Positions 55,026 through 64,000 of a stretch of 64,000 bases of DNA are shown piece after piece. A program made the position numbers and the translations under genes. This DNA comes from Myxococcales bacterium (GTDB lineage Bacteria > Myxococcota_A > Polyangia > Polyangiales > Houyiibacteriaceae). The notes beneath the pieces are model-generated. The model did no database searches. It had not been told where the DNA came from and saw only the letters and a program-made list of their open reading frames with translations. The DNA lies in contig JAOTVB010000009.1 of assembly GCA_029863605.1 (NCBI GenBank), positions 87,588 to 151,587 on the forward strand. The letters run 5' to 3'. Within the stretch, counting starts at the first letter, position 1; each line of letters opens with the position of its first letter.

Positions 55026-55328
55026 CTACTTGTGACTCTTTTCAAACGCTGCTTGCTGCTCAGGCGTCGCATCGGTCTGGTACTTCGCTTTCCAATCGGC
55101 GTAGGGCATACCGTAGATCAGCTCCCGCGCGCCTTCTTTGTCGAGGTCGATTCCCTTGGCTTCGGCTGCTTCCTGATACCAGCGCGACAAGCAGTTTCGG
55201 CAAAATCCCGCGAGCTCCATCATCGCGATGTTCTGCACGTCCGTTCTTCCCCGGAGGTGCTCCACCAGTTGTCGAAACGCCGCGGCTTCGAGCTCCGTTC
55301 GGGTACGATCATCGATCTCCATTGCCAT
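55026..55328 (-). CDS. DUF1244 family protein
   Basis: 100 aa. The block FRQLVEHLRGRTDVQNIAMM followed by LAGFCRNCLSRWY, with the conserved Cys pair, and IYGMPYADWK is diagnostic of DUF1244. It is a small helical cytoplasmic protein of unknown function. It is 24 nt upstream of the MoeA-MocA fusion on the same strand and divergent from coxD, so it may be part of the cofactor-maturation side of this locus by position only. Confidence 0.9.
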   Translation of the reverse strand: MAMEIDDRTRTELEAAAFRQLVEHLRGRTDVQNIAMMELAGFCRNCLSRWYQEAAEAKGIDLDKEGARELIYGMPYADWKAKYQTDATPEQQAAFEKSHK

Positions 55329-55463
55329 GCACTCCCTGCTAACCGAAACCCTAGGACGTTCGCCCGCCTCTGGGAAGGCCGGAAAGCCCTTCGGTGAAGT
55401 CTATGCGGTCAGCTCGAATTCTAGATCTACCGCTCGTGACGGACGGGCAGTAGAGTCTCTGCC

Positions 55464-56321
55464 GTGAGCCTCGATTCCCTCGAAGAGGTGACCGCGGCCC
55501 TGCAGCAGCAGGGCTACGTGTCGGACCCCAGCCTTTCGATGAGCCTCTTCTTGGCGCTCAAGATGCGCCGTCCGTTGTTCCTGGAGGGGGCCCCAGGTGT
55601 CGGGAAGACCGAAGTCGCGCGGGTCTTGAGCAAGGCCTTCGATACGGAGCTCATTCGCCTGCAGTGCTACGAGGGACTCGACGTTCATCACGCGCTCTAT
55701 GAGTGGAACTACCAACGGCAACTGTTGCGCTTGCAGGCCGGGCAGAAAGAGGATCTCGGCGAGATCTACTCCGACGAGTATCTCTTGAAGCGACCGCTGT
55801 TGCAGGCCATCGATCCTGAGCGCGACAAGCCGGCAGTCTTGTTGATAGACGAGATCGACCGTGCCGACGACGAGTTCGAAAGCTTTCTCCTCGAGCTGCT
55901 TGGTGACTTTCAGGTCACGATCCCTGAGATTGGCAGGATCGAAGCGGTTCATCGGCCGATCGTCGTGCTCACCTCGAACCGTACCCGTGAGATCCACGAC
56001 GCACTCAAACGGCGCTGCATCTACTGCTGGATCGACTACCCAAGCTTCGACAAAGAGCTTGCGATCGTATCGATGAAAGTCCCCGGCCTTTCCAAGCACG
56101 TGCAGCGCCAAGCGGTAGCGATGATCCAAAAGCTGCGCCATGAAGATCTCTTGAAGCCGCCTGGCATCGCGGAGACACTCGACTGGGCAGAGGCGCTGAT
56201 GCACCTTGGCGTCTCTGAGCTCGAAACGGCCGAGGTTCAGAAAACTCTTGGCGTCGTGTTGAAGAACCAAGAAGACATTTCGGTCGTGGAAGAGCTCGTC
56301 AACGACCCGTCGTATCAGTAG
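55464..56321 (+). CDS. coxD: MoxR-type AAA+ ATPase, CO dehydrogenase maturation protein CoxD
   Basis: 285 aa from a GTG start. Walker A is GAPGVGKTE (residues ~42-50) and Walker B is LLIDEIDRADDEFE, with sensor-1 in VVLTSNRTREI. The sequence matches the CoxD branch of MoxR ATPases, needed for inserting copper and sulfur into the Mo centre of CO dehydrogenase. In known clusters coxD is next to coxE; here a gene lies between on the other strand. It overlaps that gene tail to tail by 7 nt. Confidence 0.88.
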   Translation: MSLDSLEEVTAALQQQGYVSDPSLSMSLFLALKMRRPLFLEGAPGVGKTEVARVLSKAFDTELIRLQCYEGLDVHHALYEWNYQRQLLRLQAGQKEDLGEIYSDEYLLKRPLLQAIDPERDKPAVLLIDEIDRADDEFESFLLELLGDFQVTIPEIGRIEAVHRPIVVLTSNRTREIHDALKRRCIYCWIDYPSFDKELAIVSMKVPGLSKHVQRQAVAMIQKLRHEDLLKPPGIAETLDWAEALMHLGVSELETAEVQKTLGVVLKNQEDISVVEELVNDPSYQ

Positions 56322-57769
56322 TCGCGTAGCACCGACTGCTTGACCTTCCGTCGTGCGATCGGAAGGGAGATCTTGTCGACCAGACCTCCCCGGAAATGCG
56401 TCCGGTAGCGCTCGACGGTGCGGTCGACTTCATCGCGCAAATACAACTTACCCCGGGCGACCACGGCCACGAGGGTGCCAAGGGCCTCGAGACTCTGCGT
56501 AGGGTCTTCTCGAAAAACCAGGAGGTCTGCCGGTGCGCCGTCGGTCAGTCGGCCGAGGTCAGGCATCAGGGTTTGTCCCTGTTTCCAGGTCGCCATGGCC
56601 CAGACCTCTTCCAAGGGAATGCCGGCCTGCACGAAGAGCAGCATTTCTTCTTGCAAGCTAGCACCGGGGACGACGAACGGCTGTTGCGTATCGGTTCCGA
56701 GCTGAACCTTCGCCCCTGCGTGGTAGAGCCGGACCACGAGATCGAGCTTCTTCGTCAACGCTTCCTCGAGGCTCGGTAAAAAGTCGCCGATCTCCTTCCA
56801 GTAGGGAATCCCCGACACCGGATTCCAAACGACGTCGGGAAAAATCCGTGGCAGCAAGACGACGGCACGATCGTTTTTGGCCGCCTCGTAGTCTCGATAA
56901 AGGAGCAAACGGTGAGACGACACGAGTGTCGGCGTGTTGATGATGCCGTGCTCGAGCGTCGTTTGGACAATGAGCTCGAGGCGGGCGTCGTCGACGTCTT
57001 GCCAATCCGCGATGCGGTTGAGGACGTGGTCTCTCTTGAGGCTCTCCGCTCGCGGCACGCCGAAGAAATGCTGAACATCGGGGATCAACGCCTCTTCGTA
57101 GGAAAGTTGCGAAGGCACATGACCGATCACGCGCAATCCGTGGCGTGCTGCTGCTGCCTTCAGCGCCTCGATCTTCTCGACGGACAGGTCTTCGTACGCC
57201 TTGATGCAGCTATGCCCGGCCTGCACGAGCGCGCTCGCAATGCGCTCTGCATCCTGGGGCTCGTCGACGATCTCGGTGTTGGGCCATCGGCGTGGCTCAG
57301 CGCCTGCCACGAACGGTCCGCAGCTCACGATTCGTGGCCCCGCAAACTCGCCATCTTCAATCCCTTCCCGTGCGGCCGGGACCGCGGTGCCATCCGGGTC
57401 GCCCGCGTCGCGGATCGTCGTCACGCCATGTGCCAAGAACAGCAAGGAGTAGTAGCCGCTCAGCTTGAGCGGTGTATCGGGGGGAAGATGTGCGTGCATG
57501 TCGACGAGACCTGGAAGCACGTACGTGTGACTGAGGTCGGGGAATGCCATGGCTCCACCGATTCGTTCGGAGCCCCGTTGGATACGTCCGTTCACCACCC
57601 GTAGCGTCGCTTTGGGATCGCGGCTGAGGGTGGGCTCGATGACCGTGACGTCGGTGAGGACGAAGTCGTCGGCTGCGGTCCTCGCGGATTTCGGCGGTTG
57701 GAGCTGCTGGAACACCCAACCTCCAAGCAGAGCCAGAAACAGGGCCAGACCGATCGCGACTTTCCGCAT
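56315..57769 (-). CDS. Amidohydrolase family protein, membrane-anchored or exported
   Basis: 484 aa from the ATG at 57769, which places a hydrophobic signal/anchor (VAIGLALFLALLGGWVF) at the N-terminus; an ATG 24 codons upstream is possible. The metal site motifs HAHLP (HxH), GHVPS, and LGTDTQQ near the end fit the amidohydrolase superfamily with composite N- and C-terminal beta domains (FADLLVFREDP). It should hydrolyse an amide, ester or cyclic bond. It lies between coxD and coxE in opposite orientation, so it is probably not part of the cox transcript. Confidence 0.83.
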   Translation of the reverse strand: MRKVAIGLALFLALLGGWVFQQLQPPKSARTAADDFVLTDVTVIEPTLSRDPKATLRVVNGRIQRGSERIGGAMAFPDLSHTYVLPGLVDMHAHLPPDTPLKLSGYYSLLFLAHGVTTIRDAGDPDGTAVPAAREGIEDGEFAGPRIVSCGPFVAGAEPRRWPNTEIVDEPQDAERIASALVQAGHSCIKAYEDLSVEKIEALKAAAARHGLRVIGHVPSQLSYEEALIPDVQHFFGVPRAESLKRDHVLNRIADWQDVDDARLELIVQTTLEHGIINTPTLVSSHRLLLYRDYEAAKNDRAVVLLPRIFPDVVWNPVSGIPYWKEIGDFLPSLEEALTKKLDLVVRLYHAGAKVQLGTDTQQPFVVPGASLQEEMLLFVQAGIPLEEVWAMATWKQGQTLMPDLGRLTDGAPADLLVFREDPTQSLEALGTLVAVVARGKLYLRDEVDRTVERYRTHFRGGLVDKISLPIARRKVKQSVLRDY

Positions 57770-57839
57770 GGCAGCATCGATACTCGCACGGCTCAGCGAT
57801 CCTAGGAACCGCTCATGAAAGAGGTTAACCTCTGCCTTC

Positions 57840-59018
57840 ATGCCGGGCGCCCCCTCCATGCAGTGGCGAGTCATCGAGTTCGTTCAAGAGCTCCGGGGCC
57901 TGGGTTTGCCGATCGGAGTCGACCAGGCTGTGAGCTTCGGCGAGTCGTTCACTTGGATCCAGCCTCTGAGCCGTGAGGAGCTGTACAACGCGGCGCGGGC
58001 CACTTTGGTGAACCGGCACGAGTACCTCGAAGTGTTCGATCGCGCTTTTGCCCGCTACTGGGAGCGACGGCGTGATGTGGCCGAACCACAGAAAACACCG
58101 CAGGCCCCACGGCATCGCCCCAAAGATTTTCAGCGCCCAAGCCTCGTCTCGTTCATGGCCGAAAAAGCAGCGCGACAAAGCAAGGAGATCGAGATCACCG
58201 ATCGAACCGAAACCGCTACCGAAGTCGAGTGGCTTCAGCGGAAGGACTTTTCGAAGCTCACCGAGAACGAGCTCCGCGCGGTGCGTCGAGCAGTAGCGGG
58301 CATCCGATGGGAGTTCAGCCGACGCCGAACGCACCGTCTCACGAAAGCCGATCGTGGTCGCCTGCTCGACCACCGCGAGGCTCTCCGGCGCGCGGCAAGA
58401 CTTGGAGGCACGATCGTCGAGCTTCCGCGAAAGCGCCGTAAAGAAAAGATGCGGCCGCTCGTCTTGATCGCCGACATCAGCGGCTCGATGGAGCTCTACA
58501 GTCGAATTGTGCTTCAGTTCTTTCACGGCGTCAGCCAGCAGCTCGGCAATACCGAAGCGTTCGTATTTGGCACTCGCCTGACACGTGTCACCGATGCGTT
58601 TCGGCTCAGCGACGTCGATGCCTCCCTCGATGAGGTGTCCCGGCAAGTGCTCGACTTGTCTGGAGGCACTCGGATCGCCGAGAGCCTACATACGTTCCGG
58701 CGTTTGTGGGGGCCCAAAGTGCTTCGCCGGGGTGCCGTCGTCATCGTGATTTCGGACGGATGCGAAACCGGGGATATCGAGCACTTGAGGCGTGAGGCAC
58801 AGGCGCTTCAACGCAGCTGCTACCGATTGATCTGGCTCAATCCGCGGCTAGGACAGCACCGGTACCAGCCGAAAGTTCGTGGCATGGCGGCCGTCCTGCC
58901 CTATGTGGATGACTTCTTACCGATTCATGATTTCGAGTCACTCCGGCAGCTCAGAGACCATCTAGCCAGGTTGCCGAAGCGAAAGGGAGGTTCGAGTGAA
59001 GTTAGCAGGAGATTATAG
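57840..59018 (+). CDS. coxE: VWA domain protein CoxE
   Basis: 392 aa. The von Willebrand A domain begins near residue 200 with the metal-ion-dependent adhesion motif DISGSM, followed by VFGTRLTRVT and ISDGCETGD. A charged, helical N-terminal 190 residues precede it, as in CoxE proteins. CoxE works with the CoxD ATPase in maturing the Mo-Cu cofactor of aerobic CO dehydrogenase. The coxG start lies inside its 3' end (23-nt overlap), showing coupled translation. The start at 57840 or the ATG at 57858 are both possible. Confidence 0.88.
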   Translation: MPGAPSMQWRVIEFVQELRGLGLPIGVDQAVSFGESFTWIQPLSREELYNAARATLVNRHEYLEVFDRAFARYWERRRDVAEPQKTPQAPRHRPKDFQRPSLVSFMAEKAARQSKEIEITDRTETATEVEWLQRKDFSKLTENELRAVRRAVAGIRWEFSRRRTHRLTKADRGRLLDHREALRRAARLGGTIVELPRKRRKEKMRPLVLIADISGSMELYSRIVLQFFHGVSQQLGNTEAFVFGTRLTRVTDAFRLSDVDASLDEVSRQVLDLSGGTRIAESLHTFRRLWGPKVLRRGAVVIVISDGCETGDIEHLRREAQALQRSCYRLIWLNPRLGQHRYQPKVRGMAAVLPYVDDFLPIHDFESLRQLRDHLARLPKRKGGSSEVSRRL

Positions 59019-59604
59019 GTTCGAAGCTCCGATCGCCGACGTCTGGAAGGCGTTGCTCGATCCGGTCGTCCTCGCTGCCGTCATGCCCGGGTGCGAGAAG
59101 TTGGAGCTGGTCGATGACACCTACGTAGGCGACCTCAACATCAAGGTCGGGCCCGTGCAGGGCTTATTCCATGGAAAAGTGAACCTGAGTGATGTCGAGG
59201 AGGAGAGGGGGTACACGATGAAGGTCGACGGCCGCGGCGCGCCTGGATTCGTGAAAGCCACTGCCGCGGTCAAACTCACCCCCGAGGGCGACGAAACCAA
59301 GATGGAGTACGACGCGGACGCCCAAGTTGGCGGCCGGATCGCCAGCGTCGGACAGCGCCTGATCGATGCCTCTGCGAAGGCCATCATTAAAGAGAGCCTC
59401 GAAGGTTTGAACGCCAACGTAAAAGCACGCGCGAACGTTGCTGAAGGTGAAGTCGCCGAGGTCATCAAGGCGAGCCAGACCCAATTCGCGACCAAAGTGG
59501 CGAAGGAAGTCGCCAAAGATTTGATTCCACCGCCGGCACGCGTGGCTCTCATCGTATTGGCTCTAGTCGGCGTGGGCGCGGTGATATACCTTCTCCTTCG
59601 TTAA
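58996..59604 (+). CDS. coxG: CoxG-like SRPBCC protein with C-terminal membrane anchor
   Basis: 202 aa from a GTG with GGAGG just upstream. Residues 1-150 are an SRPBCC/polyketide-cyclase fold of the CO dehydrogenase subunit G type (FEAPIADVWKALLDPVVLAAVMPGCEKLEL). The last 22 residues (RVALIVLALVGVGAVIYLLL) form a transmembrane helix, consistent with the membrane-recruiting role reported for CoxG. It overlaps coxE and is 33 nt before coxM, so the set is one operon. Confidence 0.9.
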   Translation: MKLAGDYRFEAPIADVWKALLDPVVLAAVMPGCEKLELVDDTYVGDLNIKVGPVQGLFHGKVNLSDVEEERGYTMKVDGRGAPGFVKATAAVKLTPEGDETKMEYDADAQVGGRIASVGQRLIDASAKAIIKESLEGLNANVKARANVAEGEVAEVIKASQTQFATKVAKEVAKDLIPPPARVALIVLALVGVGAVIYLLLR

Positions 59605-59637
59605 CCAGAATCACCCGCGCTAATCAGGAGAAGACCT

Positions 59638-60510
59638 GTGATACCAGCAGCGTTTGACTATCATTCTCCGCGGTCGTTGGACGAAGCATTGTCCCTGCTC
59701 AAACAGCATGCGGGCGACGCGAAGATCCTCGCCGGCGGACAGAGCCTCATTCCAGCGATGCGGTTTCGGCTGGCCATGCCGGCGATTCTGATCGACATCA
59801 ATCGCTTGAACGACCTGCGTTATGTCGAGGAGCGAGGTGACCATCTCGCCATTGGAGCGATGACGCGAGAGCACGCGCTCGAGGATTCATCGGTCGTCAG
59901 GCGATCGTATCCCCTGCTGCACGATACGGCTGTGGTGATCGCGGACCCCTTGGTGCGAAACCAGGCAACCGTGGGAGGGAACATCGCGCACGCCGATCCA
60001 GCCAACGACCACCCTGCGACGATGCTGGCATACAACGCGACGGCGGTAGCCAAAGGGCCGAAGGGAGAGCGGACCATTCCCATCGATGATTTCTTCACCG
60101 GTCTATTCGAGAACGCGATGGCCGACGACGAAATTCTCATCGAGATCCGGATTCCAAAGCCGGCCGCCAACAGTGGGGGCGCCTACACGAAGCTCGAACG
60201 CAAGGTGGGCGACTACGCGATCTCAGCTGCGGCGGTTCAACTGAGACTCGATGGAGACAAGGTTGCCGAGGCACGTATCGGTTTGACGAACGTGAGCGCC
60301 GTGCCCATGCGCGCCAAGGCGGCGGAAGCCGAGTTGGTCGGCAAGTCGATCAGCGATGCGGTCGTCGAAGCCGCGGGCAAGGCCGCTGCAGCCGAATGCG
60401 ATCCTTCGCCTGACCTGCGAGGCGGCGTCGATTACAAGCGCGACATCACCCGGGTCATGGTGAAACGCTCGATTCAGCGGGCCGTGGCGAGAGCCAAGGG
60501 AGGCAAGTGA
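59638..60510 (+). CDS. coxM: CO dehydrogenase medium subunit (FAD-binding) CoxM
   Basis: 290 aa from a GTG. FAD motifs are [13 protein letters not shown] (residues ~32-44) and [14 protein letters not shown] (~110-123), the two signatures of the CO-dehydrogenase/xanthine-dehydrogenase flavoprotein subunit. It carries electrons from the iron-sulfur subunit to the quinone pool. The stop and the next start overlap (TGATG), giving stoichiometric translation with CoxS. Confidence 0.94.
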   Translation: MIPAAFDYHSPRSLDEALSLLKQHAGDAKILAGGQSLIPAMRFRLAMPAILIDINRLNDLRYVEERGDHLAIGAMTREHALEDSSVVRRSYPLLHDTAVVIADPLVRNQATVGGNIAHADPANDHPATMLAYNATAVAKGPKGERTIPIDDFFTGLFENAMADDEILIEIRIPKPAANSGGAYTKLERKVGDYAISAAAVQLRLDGDKVAEARIGLTNVSAVPMRAKAAEAELVGKSISDAVVEAAGKAAAAECDPSPDLRGGVDYKRDITRVMVKRSIQRAVARAKGGK

Positions 60511-61001
60511 TGAGTGAGCACGAAGTAACTCTGACCATCAACGGCGAGAAGGTGACTCGCTCGGTCGAGGCGCGCACTCTTCTCGTACACTTCATCCGAG
60601 AAGACTTGTCGCTCACCGGTACCCACATTGGGTGTGATACTACCAGCTGCGGCGCTTGCACGGTGCTCATCTGCGGAAAACCGATAAAGAGCTGCACGAT
60701 GTTTGCGGTGCAGGCGGACGGCGCCGAGATCGAGACGATCGAGAGCTTGGCCGCAGGCGGAGAGCTTCACCCGCTCCAAGAGGGATTTTGGGAGAAACAT
60801 GGCCTTCAATGTGGGTACTGCACGCCAGGGATGATCATGAGCGCCAAGGGTTTCTTGGCCGAGAACCCCAACCCGACCGAGGACGAGATTCGCCACGGGA
60901 TCTCGGGAAATCTGTGTCGATGCACCGGCTACAACAAGATCGTCGAAGCCATCCAGTACGCCGCCGAAAAACTTCAAGCTGCCGACGCAGGAGGTGAGTG
61001 A
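60510..61001 (+). CDS. coxS: CO dehydrogenase small subunit (two [2Fe-2S]) CoxS
   Basis: 163 aa. The plant-type [2Fe-2S] cluster ligands are in [12 protein letters not shown] with the fourth Cys in KSCTMFA, and the second cluster in QCGYCTPGM and [10 protein letters not shown]. The sequence order matches CoxS/XdhA-type small subunits. It passes electrons between the Mo centre of CoxL and the FAD of CoxM. Start and stop overlap coxM and coxL by one base each. Confidence 0.94.
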   Translation: MSEHEVTLTINGEKVTRSVEARTLLVHFIREDLSLTGTHIGCDTTSCGACTVLICGKPIKSCTMFAVQADGAEIETIESLAAGGELHPLQEGFWEKHGLQCGYCTPGMIMSAKGFLAENPNPTEDEIRHGISGNLCRCTGYNKIVEAIQYAAEKLQAADAGGE

Positions 61002-63436
61002 TGCCTCAGCTCGACGATCGTAAAGAACCCCACAGCGAGCTCGCAGAAGGTGTTTCCGCGAGGGTGCCCACCACGGACGAAGTCCAAATCAAGACTCCTG
61101 AAAAGATCTGCGGGATGGGTCACCGCAAGAAGCGCAAAGAAGACCCGCGCTTCATTCAGGGCAAGGGCAACTACGTCGACGACGTGAAGCTGCCCGGCAT
61201 GCTCTACATGGACATCGTTCGAAGCCCCTATGCCCATGCAAAGATCAACAGCATCGATGCGAGCGCTGCGCTCGAGATGGACGGTGTGCTTGCGGTCATC
61301 ACCGGTGAAGACCTCAAGGCGGCCGGCGATCTCCACTGGATGCCGACTCTGATGTCGGACACGCAGATGGTGTTGCCGATCGACAAGGTCGTCTACTATG
61401 CACAAGAGATCTGCGCGGTGATCGCGACGAGTCGTTACATCGCGGCTGATGCGATCGAGCAGGTGTACGTCGATTATGAGCCGCTCGATGCGGTCGTCGA
61501 TCCCTTCGAGGCGATGAAGGACAAAGTCATCGTTCGCGACGACAAAGAAAAGAAAACCAACCACATATGGCATTGGGAAGCAGGCGACAAAGCAGCCACC
61601 GATGCCGTCTTCAAAGACGCCGCCACGGTGGTCAAAGAAAAACTCTACATCCCGCGCATTCACGTCTCGTCGATCGAGACTTGCGGCATGGTCGCAAACT
61701 ACAACAAAGCGCGCTCGCACATGCAGATCTACATGACCTCTCAGGCGCCGCACGCCCACCGGACCGTCTTTGCGCTGGTGAGCGGCCTACCGGAGCACAA
61801 GATTCAGATCATCTCGCCGGACATCGGAGGAGGCTTCGGCGGCAAGGTACCAGTCTATCCTGGCTACGTGATCTGTGCCGTTGCCAGCTTGGTGACCGGA
61901 AAGCCGGTGAAGTGGATCGAGGACCGAAGCGAGAACCTCCAGGCCGACAGCTTCGCTCGCGACTACCACATCGAGGCCGAGATGGCTGCTGATAAGAACG
62001 GCAAGATCACCGGGCTCCGCGTGAAGACTTTGTCCGACTGCGGCGCCGCAGATGCCGCCGCCAACCCGTCGAAGTTTCCGGCCGGCCTTTACAGCATCTG
62101 CACCGGCTCTTACGACATGAAGGCAGCCCATGTCGAAGTCGACGGCGTGTACACGACCAAGCCACCTGGGGGCGTCGCCTACCGCTGCTCGTTCCGGGTC
62201 ACCGAGGCGGTTCACATGATCGAGCGCATGGCGGACATCATGGCCCACCAGCTTGGCGAAGACCCAGCAGACTACCGGCTCAAGAACTTCATTCGTCCCG
62301 ATCAGTTTCCCTACAAGTCGCCGACCGGTTGGGAGTATGACAGCGGGAACTATGAAGCGGCCTTGAAGAAGGCGATGGACATGATCGACTACCGCACGCT
62401 TCGCGAAGAGCAAAAGCAGAAGCGCGCCAAAGGCGAGCTGATGGGCATCGGCATTTCGAGCTTCACCGAGGTGGTCGGTGCAGGTCCGTCGAAGGACTAC
62501 GACATCTTGGGCATCAAGATGTTCGACTCTGCCGAAATCAGAATCCATCCCACCGGAAAGGCCATGGCGCGCTTTGGGACGAAGTCTCAGGGTCAGGGTC
62601 ACGAGACGACCTATGCTCAAATCATCGCAGAGGAGCTCGGCCTTCCTTCCGACGACATCGAGGTCGAAGAAGGCGACACCGACACCGCGCCCTACGGTCT
62701 CGGCACCTACGCGAGCCGCTCCACTCCGACGGCAGGCGCCGCCGCAGTGATGGCGTCGCGGAAGATCAAGGCCAAAGCCAAGAAAATCGCCGCGCACTTG
62801 CTCGAGGTCGGCGAAGGCGATCTCGAATGGAACATCGATCGCTTTGAAGTAAAGGGGTCACCGGACCAGGCCAAGACGATTCAAGAGATCGCGTTTGCTG
62901 CGTACACGAATCATCCGCAGGGGATGGAAGCCGGCCTCGAAGCGGTCGACTACTACGACCCGCCCAATCTGACGTTTCCGTTCGGCAGCTACATCTGCGT
63001 CGTCGACATCGACAAAGGCACCGGTGAGGTTGCGATCCGTCGCTTCGTGGCGGTCGACGACTGCGGGCACATCATCAACCCGCTCATCGTCGAGGGTCAG
63101 ATCCACGGCGGTCTCACCATGGGTCTCGCACCTGCCCTGTACGAGGAGATCGTCTACGACGAAAACGGCCAAAACCTGACCGGCACCCTGGCCGACTATC
63201 TCGTCCCGACTGCGGTGGAGTCACCCAAGTGGGAGCTCGGGAAAACCATCACCCCGTCGCCTCACCATCCCATTGGCGCCAAAGGCGTCGGCGAGTCACC
63301 CACCGTGGGCGCCCCACCTGCGATTGCCAACGCGGTGGTCGATGCGCTCTGGCACCTCGGCGTCCGGCACATCGACATCCCGATCACTCCGCCGAAGGTC
63401 TGGAAATTGCTGCGGGATAATGGGGTTACAGACTGA
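61001..63436 (+). CDS. coxL: Form I CO dehydrogenase large subunit CoxL (Mo-Cu)
   Basis: 811 aa from the ATG at 61001 with GGAGG upstream. The active-site loop reads VAYRCSFR with Cys396 (codon 62186-62188), the residue that binds copper in the Mo-S-Cu centre of Oligotropha CoxL. Form II enzymes have AYRGAGR there instead, so this is form I. SPDIGGGFGGK and, near the end, GAKGVGESPT (catalytic Glu) are the molybdopterin and substrate-site motifs. It oxidises CO to CO2 in the aerobic respiratory chain. It lies in the conserved M-S-L order. Confidence 0.95.
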   Translation: MPQLDDRKEPHSELAEGVSARVPTTDEVQIKTPEKICGMGHRKKRKEDPRFIQGKGNYVDDVKLPGMLYMDIVRSPYAHAKINSIDASAALEMDGVLAVITGEDLKAAGDLHWMPTLMSDTQMVLPIDKVVYYAQEICAVIATSRYIAADAIEQVYVDYEPLDAVVDPFEAMKDKVIVRDDKEKKTNHIWHWEAGDKAATDAVFKDAATVVKEKLYIPRIHVSSIETCGMVANYNKARSHMQIYMTSQAPHAHRTVFALVSGLPEHKIQIISPDIGGGFGGKVPVYPGYVICAVASLVTGKPVKWIEDRSENLQADSFARDYHIEAEMAADKNGKITGLRVKTLSDCGAADAAANPSKFPAGLYSICTGSYDMKAAHVEVDGVYTTKPPGGVAYRCSFRVTEAVHMIERMADIMAHQLGEDPADYRLKNFIRPDQFPYKSPTGWEYDSGNYEAALKKAMDMIDYRTLREEQKQKRAKGELMGIGISSFTEVVGAGPSKDYDILGIKMFDSAEIRIHPTGKAMARFGTKSQGQGHETTYAQIIAEELGLPSDDIEVEEGDTDTAPYGLGTYASRSTPTAGAAAVMASRKIKAKAKKIAAHLLEVGEGDLEWNIDRFEVKGSPDQAKTIQEIAFAAYTNHPQGMEAGLEAVDYYDPPNLTFPFGSYICVVDIDKGTGEVAIRRFVAVDDCGHIINPLIVEGQIHGGLTMGLAPALYEEIVYDENGQNLTGTLADYLVPTAVESPKWELGKTITPSPHHPIGAKGVGESPTVGAPPAIANAVVDALWHLGVRHIDIPITPPKVWKLLRDNGVTD

Positions 63437-63459
63437 GCCCGGGTCACTAGAATGGAGTG

Positions 63460-64000
63460 ATGGACCGCTGGTACCGGACGGCGAAGGAGCTCGAGGCCAA
63501 GGGCGAAGGCTATGTCTTGGCGACGGTCATCCGTGCGGTCGCACCCACCTCGGCAAAGCCGGGCGACAAGGCCGTGGTCACCGAGGAGGGAGTGGTGCAC
63601 GGATGGATCGGCGGAAGCTGTGCGGAGCCGACCATCAAGAAGGAAGCCGAGCTTGCGCTCTTAGATGGCGCTTGCCGCGTCGTTCAAATCACACCTGACG
63701 AGAGCCTTCCCAACGACCGGGAGGGCCTCGTCGTCGTCCCCATGACTTGCTACAGCGGTGGCGAGCTCGAGATCTACCTCGAGCCACATCGGGCGAAGCG
63801 AGAGTTGGTGGTGTTTGGCAACTCGCCGGTCGCGCAAGCGCTCGTCGAGCTCGGCGTTGCAGTGGGCTACATGATCACGGTAGTCGACACGACCGAGCGC
63901 CCTCCGCTCGAGGGCGCGACTGTGCTCACTTCCGTCGATGAGGTCGCGCTCAGGCGTCCGGAGGAAGCCGCCATCGTCGTCGCGACCCATGGGGTGTTCG
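63460..64000 (+). CDS. XdhC/CoxF family maturation protein (3' end outside window)
   Basis: About 180 codons before the right edge. VLATVIRAVAPTSAKPGDK, then GWIGGSCAEPTI with the conserved Cys, is the XdhC_CoxI signature, and a second Rossmann part begins at ELVVFGNSPVAQALVELG. These proteins bind sulfurated molybdenum cofactor and deliver it to xanthine-dehydrogenase-family enzymes. By position, 24 nt after coxL, it should serve CoxL (coxF or coxI type). The ATG at 63460 is used; a GTG lies one codon earlier. Confidence 0.88.
   Translation, partial: MDRWYRTAKELEAKGEGYVLATVIRAVAPTSAKPGDKAVVTEEGVVHGWIGGSCAEPTIKKEAELALLDGACRVVQITPDESLPNDREGLVVVPMTCYSGGELEIYLEPHRAKRELVVFGNSPVAQALVELGVAVGYMITVVDTTERPPLEGATVLTSVDEVALRRPEEAAIVVATHGVF

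Noticed and set aside
1-64000. CRISPR arrays, phage genes, toxin-antitoxin pairs and defence islands
   Set aside because: No short regularly spaced repeats with unique spacers, integrases, capsid genes, restriction enzymes or paired small toxic ORFs were seen; the only dense repeat is the coding array at 35.4-42.6 kb.

Overview
The window is 64 kb of high-GC bacterial chromosome, densely coded, with genes in short same-strand runs that are often coupled by ATGA or TGATG overlaps. Several features suggest a myxobacterium or other Myxococcota / former Deltaproteobacteria lineage. These are a giant lipoprotein built from 'Myxococcus cysteine-rich' (DUF4215) repeats, several small lipoproteins (some with Gly/Ala-rich linkers after the lipobox), an extra elongation factor G, and many oxidative lipid enzymes. 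This assignment is inferred from gene content; no rRNA or tRNA gene was seen.

Layout. 1-5 kb: a truncated serine hydrolase lipoprotein, two tandem paralogous lipoproteins, a GlpD-type glycerol-3-phosphate dehydrogenase and a deazaflavin-type nitroreductase. 5-13 kb: a membrane protein, asparagine synthase, a decayed glycosyltransferase, a sterol-desaturase-like enzyme, a cytochrome P450 and a sensor kinase. 13-19.3 kb: a divergent EF-G paralogue, an SDR, a DHH phosphoesterase and a canonical EF-G. 19.3-24.6 kb: a secreted trypsin-like protease, pterin dehydratase, an FAD oxidoreductase, a transglycosylase-like lipoprotein and a copper P-type ATPase. 24.7-30.4 kb: a second P450, a zinc-ribbon membrane protein, GlnRS, a fatty acid desaturase and small membrane or lipoproteins. 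30.5-34.4 kb: a coupled pair of large polytopic membrane proteins, the first TMTC-like with TPRs, and a lipoprotein. 34.7-42.6 kb: a 2617-residue lipoprotein with 72 tandem cysteine-rich repeats. 42.6-53.3 kb: a Rieske oxygenase, a TauD-like dioxygenase, a DUF488 protein, a sulfotransferase, a thioesterase, a luciferase-like oxidoreductase, a TetR regulator, a GT39 enzyme, a CDF transporter and a two-TM/double-RCK protein. 53.4-64 kb: an aerobic carbon monoxide dehydrogenase region (MoeA/MocA-like fusion, DUF1244, coxD, coxE, coxG, coxM, coxS, coxL and a partial coxF/xdhC-like gene).

How the genes fit together. The clearest functional system is the CO dehydrogenase locus. CoxL carries the AYRCSFR active-site loop of form I (true CO-oxidising) enzymes, and the Mo-Cu cofactor maturation genes surround it, with one unrelated amidohydrolase gene between coxD and coxE. 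A looser theme is lipid or terpenoid oxidation: two P450s sharing a promoter motif, a sterol-desaturase-like protein, a membrane desaturase, a Rieske oxygenase, a TauD-like oxygenase and a thioesterase. The most unusual object is the 72-repeat lipoprotein gene, which carries a recent internal 798-bp segmental duplication and has a CRP-type palindrome upstream. I found no CRISPR array, transposase, prophage or recognisable defence system.
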